Source: JBMFLE01 sp049971355
GTDB lineage: Bacteria > Patescibacteriota > Patescibacteriia > UBA2591 > UBA4787
Length of the DNA stretch: 21,646 nucleotides
Direction: 5' to 3'
Assembly: GCA_049971355.1 (NCBI GenBank)
Contig: JBMFLE010000005.1
Location: 1 to 21,646, forward strand
Shown: positions 6,948-12,824 of the stretch, one piece after another
How the letters are laid out: each line of letters starts with the position of its first letter
Position numbering within the stretch: the stretch's first letter is position 1
Program-made: the position numbers and the translations under genes
Notes under the pieces: model-generated
Told to the model about the DNA's origin: nothing
What the model saw: the letters and a program-made list of their open reading frames with translations, nothing else
The model's database searches: none

Positions 6948-7196
6948 GATCCCTGTCAAGCCGAAACAAAGCGGGCTTTTTGTGGGCAGTATTCAAATGA
7001 ATCGGGTAATTGTGTAGATGTAGGTGGAGACAATTGTAAATGGTTTTGGATCGGAGAAACTGCTTGTCTCGCTGAAAGCAATATAGACCTTTGTCAATGG
7101 CATGCCCCGCCCGATCACCCGGGATATTGTCGCGCTACGGTAAATTCTACCCCGCCGCCGGATTATATTTGTCAGTGGTATGGGTCCGGGCCTTAA
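6948..7196 (+). pseudogene. In-frame cysteine-rich continuation of the pilin-like protein after TAG
   Basis: This stretch is in the same frame as the upstream pilin-like gene and has no further stop until TAA at 7194-7196, giving 82 codons. The translation continues the same style: DPCQAETKRAFCGQYS, NCVDVGGDNCKWFW, DLCQWHAPPDHPGYCRA, YICQWYG. The evenly spaced Cys and Trp residues would be unlikely by chance. There is no clear start codon of its own near 6950, though AGGAGGA lies just before the TAG. It is either a recent nonsense mutation, a sequencing error, or readthrough. The end of the region is GC-richer than its neighbours. Confidence 0.75.
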
Positions 7197-7255
7197 AAAT
7201 CGTGCCAATTAAGGATTTTTAGAAACTAATTAAGTACTTTTTAATAAATTTTTGT

Positions 7256-8539
7256 ATGTTTAAAAGAATTCTATTAATTATTCTATTTCTTTTAGTCGTC
7301 ATTGGTCTGGCTTTGCTTTTGTATTTTGTCTTTTTCAAACCGCCAACAATAGCTCCGCCAGAAGTCAAACCGCCAGAAGTAGAAGTTCCGACTGCTAAAT
7401 TGCCAATGACCAAAGAAGTTTGGGAGAGAATGACTATTGAAGAACGAGCCAAAGCAGGTTTGCCTCTTTATGAATGGCCAGAGGAAAAACCGCCAGTGGT
7501 TGCTCCACCGGTAGAAAAACCGGTTATTCCAGAAATTTCTGAGGTCGCCGTTGGGGGCAAAACCTGGATTAATCCTGTTTCAACTGACCTAACTCAGGAC
7601 GCAGTTTTAGCCAGTGATGGTCAAAGTAGTTTTTATTACAATAGAACTGAGGGCAAATTTTATCAGATTGACAAAGATGGTAATAAGCGTTTATTAAGCG
7701 AGCAGACATTTTATAATGTTGATAAGGTTAATTGGTCACCAACTAAAGATAAAGCGATTTTAGAATATCCTGATGGTTTTAAGACAATGTATGATTTTCA
7801 AAAACAAAAGCAATATACTTTGCCGAAAAATTGGCAAGATTTTTCCTGGAATCCGAATGGTCAGCAAATTGCTTTCAAATCTATTTCTAAATATCCAGAA
7901 AATACCTGGTTAGCCATTGCTAGACCAGATGGAACCGAAGCCCGGCCAATTGAGCATATGGGCGAAAATGCCGATAAAGTTACGGTCTCTTGGTCGCCAA
8001 ATAATCAAGTCATTGCTTTTTCTGCTACCGGACAGCCACGTGGTATCTGGCAGCAAGAAATTTTATTAATTGGTCAACACAGTGAGAATTTTAAATCTTT
8101 AGTTGTTGACGGCCGCGGTTTTGAGCCGCAATGGTCGCCAATTGGTGATAAAATTGCTTATAGTGTTTATAATGCCGAATCAGGTTATCGACCAACTTTA
8201 TACCTGGTTAACGCTCAAGGTGATGAAATTGGTACTAATCATATTAATACTGGTCTAAATACCTGGGCTCATAAATGCACTTTTAATTCCAGTGGCAATT
8301 CTCTTTATTGCGCTGTGCCAAGGAGTATACCGGAAGGAGCCGGAATGTTGCCTGATTTAGCTCGCAATCTCCAAGATGATTTTTATCGGATTGATGTCAG
8401 AACCGGAGAAATTTCTTTTCTGGCTGAAGGAGCAATGGGCGGCTATGATGTGGAAAGAATGTATTTGTCTTCTGATGAAAGCCTGCTTTATTTTGTTGAC
8501 AAGTATACGGGAAGATTAAGATATATTAGATTGAAATAA
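7256..8539 (+). CDS. Membrane-anchored beta-propeller (TolB/PD40-like) protein
   Basis: A 427-residue protein with an N-terminal anchor (about 4-27), a Pro-rich linker (28-50 and 75-100, repeats of KPPxVxxP) and a C-terminal beta-propeller. The propeller shows repeated blades with WSPTKDKAILEY, FSWNPNGQQIAFKS, VSWSPNNQVIAFSA, PQWSPIGDKIAYSV and FNSSGNSLYCAV, matching the PD40/TolB W-S-P-D-G-x-x-I-A-F pattern. Between anchor and propeller is a short charged helical stretch (TKEVWERMTIEERAKAG). Such proteins are common in CPR T4SS-like loci and probably act outside the membrane as a binding platform; the ligand is unknown. It lies between two pilin-like genes. Confidence 0.82.
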   Translation: MFKRILLIILFLLVVIGLALLLYFVFFKPPTIAPPEVKPPEVEVPTAKLPMTKEVWERMTIEERAKAGLPLYEWPEEKPPVVAPPVEKPVIPEISEVAVGGKTWINPVSTDLTQDAVLASDGQSSFYYNRTEGKFYQIDKDGNKRLLSEQTFYNVDKVNWSPTKDKAILEYPDGFKTMYDFQKQKQYTLPKNWQDFSWNPNGQQIAFKSISKYPENTWLAIARPDGTEARPIEHMGENADKVTVSWSPNNQVIAFSATGQPRGIWQQEILLIGQHSENFKSLVVDGRGFEPQWSPIGDKIAYSVYNAESGYRPTLYLVNAQGDEIGTNHINTGLNTWAHKCTFNSSGNSLYCAVPRSIPEGAGMLPDLARNLQDDFYRIDVRTGEISFLAEGAMGGYDVERMYLSSDESLLYFVDKYTGRLRYIRLK

Positions 8540-8540
8540 A

Positions 8541-8612
8541 AATCGCCAAATAATAAGCCAAATAGAAGCGAATTAAATGCGAATATGAAAAATAATTTGG
8601 CTTCTTATTAGC
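8541..8612. repeat. Dispersed intergenic repeat copy 2, forming a hairpin
   Basis: Positions 8541-8590 repeat 911-960 (47 of 50 bases). In this copy the element continues, and 8592-8612 (AATTTGGCTTCTTATTAGCGA) reads back as the imperfect complement of 8543-8565. The element is therefore a hairpin about 70 bases long. Confidence 0.8.
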
Positions 8613-8636
8613 GACACAAAGAAGTTAATAGAAAAT

Positions 8637-9920
8637 ATGTTAAAATGTTATAATGTCTCGAAAATAAATCAGCAAAATAGAATATCCAAGTTACAGATAT
8701 TGTTCTTGGTTCTTTTTATTTTTGCTTTTTTTGTTTTAACACCAAAAGAGATTATTTTCGCTCAATCTTGTGTATCAGATCTGGATTGTGTATGCTGTTA
8801 CAATCTGCTAGCATACCCGCGACAAAAGATTTGTCAAGATTTTACTGCGGATATAGGATGTCAATCCCCATACTGGGGGCGAGTAGATTCAAATGTAGGA
8901 GGACGATGTCGAACTTTAGCTAAAATGAATAATCAAAATTATCAGCTGTACTGTGTAGAACCACCGACTATTTCACAACCAAAAGAGAAGACAGAAGAAA
9001 AAGAAACCGCGGTTGTCGTGCCCGAGTTACAAATTCAAATGCCTGGTTTTAAAGGTTTTACTAAAGAAATAGAAATTTGTTTAGAGGGGGGCAAAACTTT
9101 AGAAGAATGTCAGAGGGGTCAACGTGGCTATTCCATTCCTTGGATTGGCGAATATATTGTTGCCATTTATAAATGGTCAGTTGGGGCGATTGCTATTATT
9201 GCCGTTGTTATGATAATGATTGGTGGATTCCAATGGCTGATGGCCGGCGGCAATGTTGGTATTATTTCCGACGCCAAATCGCGAATTACTTACGCCGTGA
9301 TTGGTTTGATTTTAATTTTAGGCTCAAATTTAGTTCTATCTAGCATCAATCCAAACCTCACCATTTTTAAACCTTTGATTATTGGAAAAATTGAAAGAAT
9401 TGAATTAGCTGATATTGAAAGAGAAGAAGATATTGAGCCACAGGGCTCGCCTGATATTGTACCCCTAAGTGGTGAAAATATTATTGGATCAATTTCTGTT
9501 GATAAAAGCATGGTTGAACCACTTCGAAGAGTTGCTTTAAAATTAAAACAACAAGGTTATCAACTAATAGCAGCTAGTGGGTATAGAAGTCCTGAAAAAC
9601 AAGCTGAGTTAATTAGAAAACATTGTACTTGTGATAATAGCGGTTGCAGGGGGCCATGTAATCCCGCCACTTGTTTAATGACTAAAGGACCTACAAGCTG
9701 TCCACATACATCAGGCCGGGCAGTTGATCTCTGGGGAGGGAAAAATGGTAAGTCATGTTGGACTAAGGGTGCTAAAGGGTGTCAAAATAATCTAACAGAA
9801 TGTATAAATAACGAATGCCAAAAAGCACTAATTAATGCGATGAAAGAAGAAGGATTTTGTAGATTATGTACAGAGGGTTGGCATTTTGAAAAGCCAAAAA
9901 TGTCTTCTTGCTGCGAATAA
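8637..9920 (+). CDS. VirB2/TrbC-like pilin fused to VanY-type D,D-carboxypeptidase
   Basis: A 427-residue fusion. A signal peptide-like segment (about 18-43, ending IFAQS) leads to a Cys-rich stretch (44-107). A VirB2/TrbC-like two-helix core follows (about 171-245: IGEYIVAIYKWSVGAIAIIAVVMIMIGGFQW and ITYAVIGLILILGSNLVLSSINP), paralogous to the pilin at 5979. The C-terminus (about 285-427) is a VanY/D-Ala-D-Ala carboxypeptidase-like metallopeptidase: SGYRSPEKQAEL, then the zinc motif H357-x6-D364 (HTSGRAVDL), then E413-x2-H416 (EGWHFE). All predicted zinc and catalytic residues are present. Family members hydrolyse the D-Ala-D-Ala peptide of peptidoglycan. Cys-rich insertions around residues 320-355 suggest disulfides outside the cell. 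An initial ATG at 8637 is used; a later start cannot be excluded. Confidence 0.87.
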   Translation: MLKCYNVSKINQQNRISKLQILFLVLFIFAFFVLTPKEIIFAQSCVSDLDCVCCYNLLAYPRQKICQDFTADIGCQSPYWGRVDSNVGGRCRTLAKMNNQNYQLYCVEPPTISQPKEKTEEKETAVVVPELQIQMPGFKGFTKEIEICLEGGKTLEECQRGQRGYSIPWIGEYIVAIYKWSVGAIAIIAVVMIMIGGFQWLMAGGNVGIISDAKSRITYAVIGLILILGSNLVLSSINPNLTIFKPLIIGKIERIELADIEREEDIEPQGSPDIVPLSGENIIGSISVDKSMVEPLRRVALKLKQQGYQLIAASGYRSPEKQAELIRKHCTCDNSGCRGPCNPATCLMTKGPTSCPHTSGRAVDLWGGKNGKSCWTKGAKGCQNNLTECINNECQKALINAMKEEGFCRLCTEGWHFEKPKMSSCCE

Positions 9921-9968
9921 TTTTCCCGAGAACCGTTCTAGGGGATTTGTTAACCAATTAACCAATTC

Positions 9969-10075
9969 ATGTCTCAAAAAGAAAAGACAATTTTTATTTG
10001 CTCAAAATGCGATACCCGGTTTCTAAATAGTTAGGACAATGTCCAGAATGCGGAAGCCCAGGGACCATTGTCGAG
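9969..10075 (+). pseudogene. Broken RadA N-terminal zinc-finger fragment
   Basis: Starting at ATG 9969 the translation MSQKEKTIFICSKCDTRF matches the N-terminus of RadA (a DNA-repair and recombination ATPase). The frame then hits TAG. Adding one base near 10020 gives SK-stop-LG, and the rest reads GQCPECGSPGTIVEQ, the second half of the CxxC...CPxC zinc finger. So there is a one-base loss and a TGG-to-TAG change, and nothing of the ATPase domain follows. It is a remnant of a once-complete radA or of an insertion-driven truncation. Confidence 0.8.
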
Positions 10076-10089
10076 CAAAGCTCGACAAA
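10070..10089. repeat. Short hairpin at the end of the radA remnant
   Basis: TGTCGAGC-aaa-GCTCGACA lies at 10069-10087, an 8 bp perfect stem with a three-base loop. It overlaps the last recognisable radA codons and is followed by ATTTTAG, so it could act as a weak terminator or mark an insertion edge. Confidence 0.6.
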
Positions 10090-10102
10090 TTTTAGTATTA
10101 CA

Positions 10103-10115
10103 GGGGACAGTCCCC
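10103..10115. repeat. REP-like palindrome GGGGACAGTCCCC
   Basis: A 13-base palindrome (six-base arms around one base), with a relative at 11950-11962 that has the opposite central base (GGGGACTGTCCCC), i.e. the reverse orientation. Words of this type are common in bacterial REP elements. The two copies bracket the hydB-like gene and its control region. Confidence 0.7.
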
Positions 10116-10169
10116 CCGAGTTAAACCCTCTATATAGTGCTTAAATATTGACTTGTAGGGGGTTTCTTT

Positions 10170-10188
10170 AAAATCGGTGACCGATTTT
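10170..10188. other. Stem-loop AAAATCGG-tga-CCGATTTT
   Basis: Perfect 8 bp stem with a three-base loop, followed by TTAAAAA rather than a U-run. It could be a weak terminator or a binding site; nothing else in the sequence decides. Confidence 0.45.
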
Positions 10189-10294
10189 TAAAAATCACTA
10201 CCCGAACAATTGGTCACTCAAAACCGATTAATATTACAACACAACAAAAATTTAAGGTAAAATAACAGAGAATTTTTTGGCCGGCGAAATCAAG

Positions 10295-10404
10295 AGGTGG
10301 AATATGGAAGCGATCGCCGCGATATTCCACCTATGAACCGAGGTTGAAAAAAATTTATAAATTTAACTTTCGGAATAGGAGGAGATCGCAACCATATTCC
10401 GAAA
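10295..10404 (+). ncRNA. Tandem homologous stem-loops, candidate structured RNA
   Basis: Two hairpins share inner stem and loop: 10295-10305 pairs with 10322-10332 (11 bp, loop GGAAGCGATCGCCGCG), and 10368-10377 pairs with 10395-10404 (10 bp, loop GGAGGAGATCGCAACCA). Both have GGAATA...TATTCC next to the loop and a GGA...GATCGC core in it, while the outer pairs differ but still pair (GTG/CAC versus TTC/GAA). That is compensatory variation. A TTTTTT run follows at 10409, so the second hairpin may end a transcript. The + strand is chosen on that run only. I recognise no known RNA family. Confidence 0.5.
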
Positions 10405-10465
10405 CCAATTTTTTATCAATAACCTTAAAAAATGGTCAATATTTTTCTATTAAATAATATATGAT

Positions 10466-10481
10466 ATGTTCGTGCGAACAT
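10466..10481. promoter_or_regulatory. Palindromic operator candidate ATGTTCG-tg-CGAACAT
   Basis: Seven-base arms around two bases, located 46 bases upstream of the promoter of the hydB-like gene. It resembles a homodimer-repressor site. The half-sites are in the wrong arrangement for a Gram-positive LexA box (CGAAC-N4-GTTCG), so no regulator is named. Confidence 0.45.
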
Positions 10482-10526
10482 GATACATAATACATAAGTT
10501 GGCTATTACCAATATGGTCAGAAAAG

Positions 10527-10555
10527 TTGCTAAAATTCTAAATTTAAGTTATAAT
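10527..10555 (+). promoter_or_regulatory. Sigma-70-type promoter for the hydB-like gene
   Basis: TTGCTA (10527-10532), a 17-base spacer and a perfect TATAAT (10550-10555). A transcript would start near 10562 and have a leader of about 78 nucleotides. In the leader GGACCA (10593-10598) pairs with TGGTCC (10616-10621), and AGAGG at the expected 5' end can pair with CCTCT (10599-10603) in that loop, suggesting a folded leader. Confidence 0.7.
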
Positions 10556-10639
10556 ATTTTAGAGGAGATAGAGTTTAGATTTAACTTTAGAAGGACCACC
10601 TCTTGCGGGCAATTTTGGTCCGAAAATTAATTAATTCCC

Positions 10640-11677
10640 ATGAAAATTAAAGATTTCAAACGATTACTCATTTTTTTGGAAACCAAGGGTTATCAGTTAA
10701 TTGGGCCACAAATTAAGAATGGTCAGGTTGCTCTTGATTATTTGTCAGTCAAAAATTTTAATTTCCAGACATTAGGGAAAATGCCTTTTTATTCTTTTAA
10801 AAAATTATTTCTGCCCAGTCGCGAAAAGTTATTTGAGTTTATTCCCAACCAAAAAATTCGTGCAATTTTATCCCCAGAATCGTCTAAATTAGCAATTTTT
10901 GGTTTTTCAACTTTAGATTTGAAGGCACTAAATCTTTGGCGTCAGGTTTTTGAAAAGGATATTTATTTTCAGAAAAGATTTAAAAATGTTTTGATCATTG
11001 GTTATGGTCCTGCCCCAGAAGAGGAGGGTCAATTTCGGCTTTGGCAGCCGCAATACGAAGAAGACATTTTAGAGCATATTCAATTTGATATCTTTTTGAT
11101 GAAGCGAGGCAGCCAACTCGAAATTTTTACCGGCACCAGAGTTGGTCAAAAACTGTTGGATGAAATGGGATATAAAAATTATCAGCATGTTCAATTTACA
11201 GGAATTATTAAAGAAGAGGGCGTTGAGCCGTGGGTGATTGAGGTGCGGGATAAATTGCGAAAAATGACGCCGCAAGATTCTCTCTGGCAAGAATTAGGGC
11301 GGAAATGTATTGAGTGCGGCAAATGTTCTATTGTCTGTCCAACCTGTTTCTGTTTCGACATTAATGATAAAATCGTCAATCATACGAATTCTATCACGAA
11401 TAACTACGAATCAGTGAGGGAGAGGTGTTGGGCGAGTTGTTTTTATCATGAATTTTCGGAAATTGCTGGCGGTCAAAAATTTTTAAAAACCACAGCTGAG
11501 CGAATCTATTTCTGGTATTATCATAAATTTGTTAGAATTCCCGACGAATATAGCATCCCTGGCTGCATTGGTTGCGGCCGCTGTACTAAAGTTTGTCCGG
11601 TTGGCATAGATATTTGCCGGGTTTTGGAACAAATCAGAGGTCAGAAAAAGGCAAAAAAATGCGAGCTGCCAAGATAA
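10640..11677 (+). CDS. hydB: HydB/AsrA-like iron-sulfur electron-transfer subunit
   Basis: A 345-residue protein of the sulfhydrogenase beta/anaerobic sulfite reductase A family, which passes electrons through two [4Fe-4S] clusters. The N-terminal ~215 residues form the family's first domain. Cluster 1 is C223-x2-C226-x2-C229-x3-C233 (CIECGKCSIVCPTCFCFD); cluster 2 is C309-x2-C312-x2-C315-x3-C319 (CIGCGRCTKVCPVG). RCWASCFYHEFSEIAGG between them is the conserved linker (usually WDSC/WDTC). The linker carries a short extra segment, roughly NHTNSITNNYES, not expected in the family. With the FAD/NAD gene downstream it would form a cytoplasmic NAD(P)H-linked module. The hydrogenase-type name rests on this pairing; AsrA is the alternative. 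Confidence 0.82.
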   Translation: MKIKDFKRLLIFLETKGYQLIGPQIKNGQVALDYLSVKNFNFQTLGKMPFYSFKKLFLPSREKLFEFIPNQKIRAILSPESSKLAIFGFSTLDLKALNLWRQVFEKDIYFQKRFKNVLIIGYGPAPEEEGQFRLWQPQYEEDILEHIQFDIFLMKRGSQLEIFTGTRVGQKLLDEMGYKNYQHVQFTGIIKEEGVEPWVIEVRDKLRKMTPQDSLWQELGRKCIECGKCSIVCPTCFCFDINDKIVNHTNSITNNYESVRERCWASCFYHEFSEIAGGQKFLKTTAERIYFWYYHKFVRIPDEYSIPGCIGCGRCTKVCPVGIDICRVLEQIRGQKKAKKCELPR

Positions 11678-11983
11678 GTTTGTTATATGTGCGAGATGAG
11701 TAGATCGGGAACAGTTGGTGGTATTTTTGGGTATACTCGATCGGTGGCCTATCGAGTTCTATCAAGATCTGACCTCCATAATTAGTCTAATAGATAAAGA
11801 ATCGTATTTTTGGGAAGTTTGTCGGTATATTTTGAACGGCCATCTAGAAATTGTCGGTTCGTATTTAGTTAATAACAAAATCTCGGCTAACTTTTAATGG
11901 GCCTTTAAATTTTTCAATAATGACAAGGGTTTTAGAAGTCCCACTTTTCGGGGACTGTCCCCCTAATCAATAATAATGTTTCA
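11678..11983. other. Gap between hydB- and hydG-like genes, no convincing gene
   Basis: 306 bases. It holds a hairpin ACTCGAT...ATCGAGT (about 11736-11758), a 60-codon open frame (11715-11897) with only a TTG/GTG start, no Shine-Dalgarno and no recognised domain, and the REP-like palindrome at 11950-11962. Such a wide gap is unusual between two genes expected to be translationally paired. Confidence 0.6.
11950..11962. repeat. REP-like palindrome GGGGACTGTCCCC
   Basis: Reverse-orientation relative of the palindrome at 10103-10115, 22 bases before the hydG-like start. Confidence 0.7.
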
Positions 11984-12814
11984 ATGCTAAATATATATCA
12001 GCCACAACCAGTCAAAATTATCAAAATAAAAAAGCAATCGCCAGTTGTTAAACTTTTTACTTTGCAATTTTTGGATAAAAATTTACAAAAACATTTTTTT
12101 TGGCAGCCGGGTCAGTTTATTGAGGTCGGCGTGCCGGGTTTTGGCGAAGCACCTTTTGCTTTATGTTCAGACCCAAATGAAAAAAGATTTTTTGAACTTT
12201 CGATTCGGGCTGTTGGCCAGTTAACTAATAAAATTTATGAACTTAAAAAAGGCGCCCAACTTTTTATTCGCGGTCCCTTCGGTCAAGGCTTCCCAGAGAT
12301 TAAAAATCAATCAGCTTTGTTAGTGGTTGGTGGTTTGGGATTAGTGCCTTTACGCTCTTTAATTTTAAACCAAATTAGTAAAAATCAAGCTAAACAATTA
12401 ACTATTTTCTACGGCGCCAAAACGCCGCAAGATTTTCTTTTCAAAGATGAATTTAAAAAATGGCAGGAGGCAGGCGTTAAATTATATCTGACTATTGATA
12501 AAACCTACCCGGGCTGGGCTGGTTGCGTCGGTGTAGTTACTGTTTTATTTGATAAAGTTTTTAAACATCCTAATTACTCCCCAACAGCCAATCAACAGGC
12601 TTTTTTATGTGGTCCGCCGGTGATGTATAAATTTGTTTTGGAAAAACTTCATCAATACGGATTTAAAGATGAAAATATTTATCTCTCGCTTGAACGAAGA
12701 ATACACTGCGGAATTGGCATTTGTCAGCATTGCGCTATTGGTTCAAAATATGTTTGTAAAGATGGTCCAGTTTTCAAATGGAGTGAGATAAAAGATATTG
12801 TTAATGTTGTTTAA
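11984..12814 (+). CDS. hydG: HydG/AsrB-like FAD- and NAD(P)-binding reductase subunit
   Basis: A 276-residue ferredoxin-NADP reductase-fold protein (dihydroorotate dehydrogenase electron-transfer/PyrK-like family), the gamma subunit partner of HydB. The FAD site is at about residues 45-62 (WQPGQFIEVGVPG, APFALCS), followed by the phosphate-binding RGPFGQGF. The NAD(P) site is VVGGLGLVPLRS at about 114-125, and FLCGPPVMYKFV is the conserved CGPPxM segment. The [2Fe-2S] cysteines are C242, C247, C250 and C258 (HCGIGICQHCAIG...YVC). All cofactor residues look present. It would take electrons from NAD(P)H and hand them to the iron-sulfur subunit, or the reverse. The hydrogenase delta and alpha genes expected next are absent; queA follows 10 bases after the stop. 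Confidence 0.85.
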   Translation: MLNIYQPQPVKIIKIKKQSPVVKLFTLQFLDKNLQKHFFWQPGQFIEVGVPGFGEAPFALCSDPNEKRFFELSIRAVGQLTNKIYELKKGAQLFIRGPFGQGFPEIKNQSALLVVGGLGLVPLRSLILNQISKNQAKQLTIFYGAKTPQDFLFKDEFKKWQEAGVKLYLTIDKTYPGWAGCVGVVTVLFDKVFKHPNYSPTANQQAFLCGPPVMYKFVLEKLHQYGFKDENIYLSLERRIHCGIGICQHCAIGSKYVCKDGPVFKWSEIKDIVNVV

Positions 12815-12824
12815 TTGTAAAGAT

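Noticed and set aside
5979..7196. TAG reassigned to an amino acid genome-wide
   Set aside because: Other intact genes in the window (e.g. those ending at 5052 and 16660) stop at TAG, so only a local event is possible.
10295..10404. Signal recognition particle RNA, RNase P RNA, glycine or other known riboswitch
   Set aside because: None of the conserved cores of these RNAs (e.g. the SRP GGAAG...AGCAGCC helix-8 layout) can be placed in these hairpins.
10466..10481. LexA (SOS) box
   Set aside because: The half-sites are inverted relative to the CGAAC-N4-GTTCG consensus with a two-base centre, so another regulator or none is more likely.
11715..11897. 60-residue open frame between the hydB- and hydG-like genes
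   Set aside because: Only TTG/GTG starts, no Shine-Dalgarno, no recognisable domain; treated as chance.
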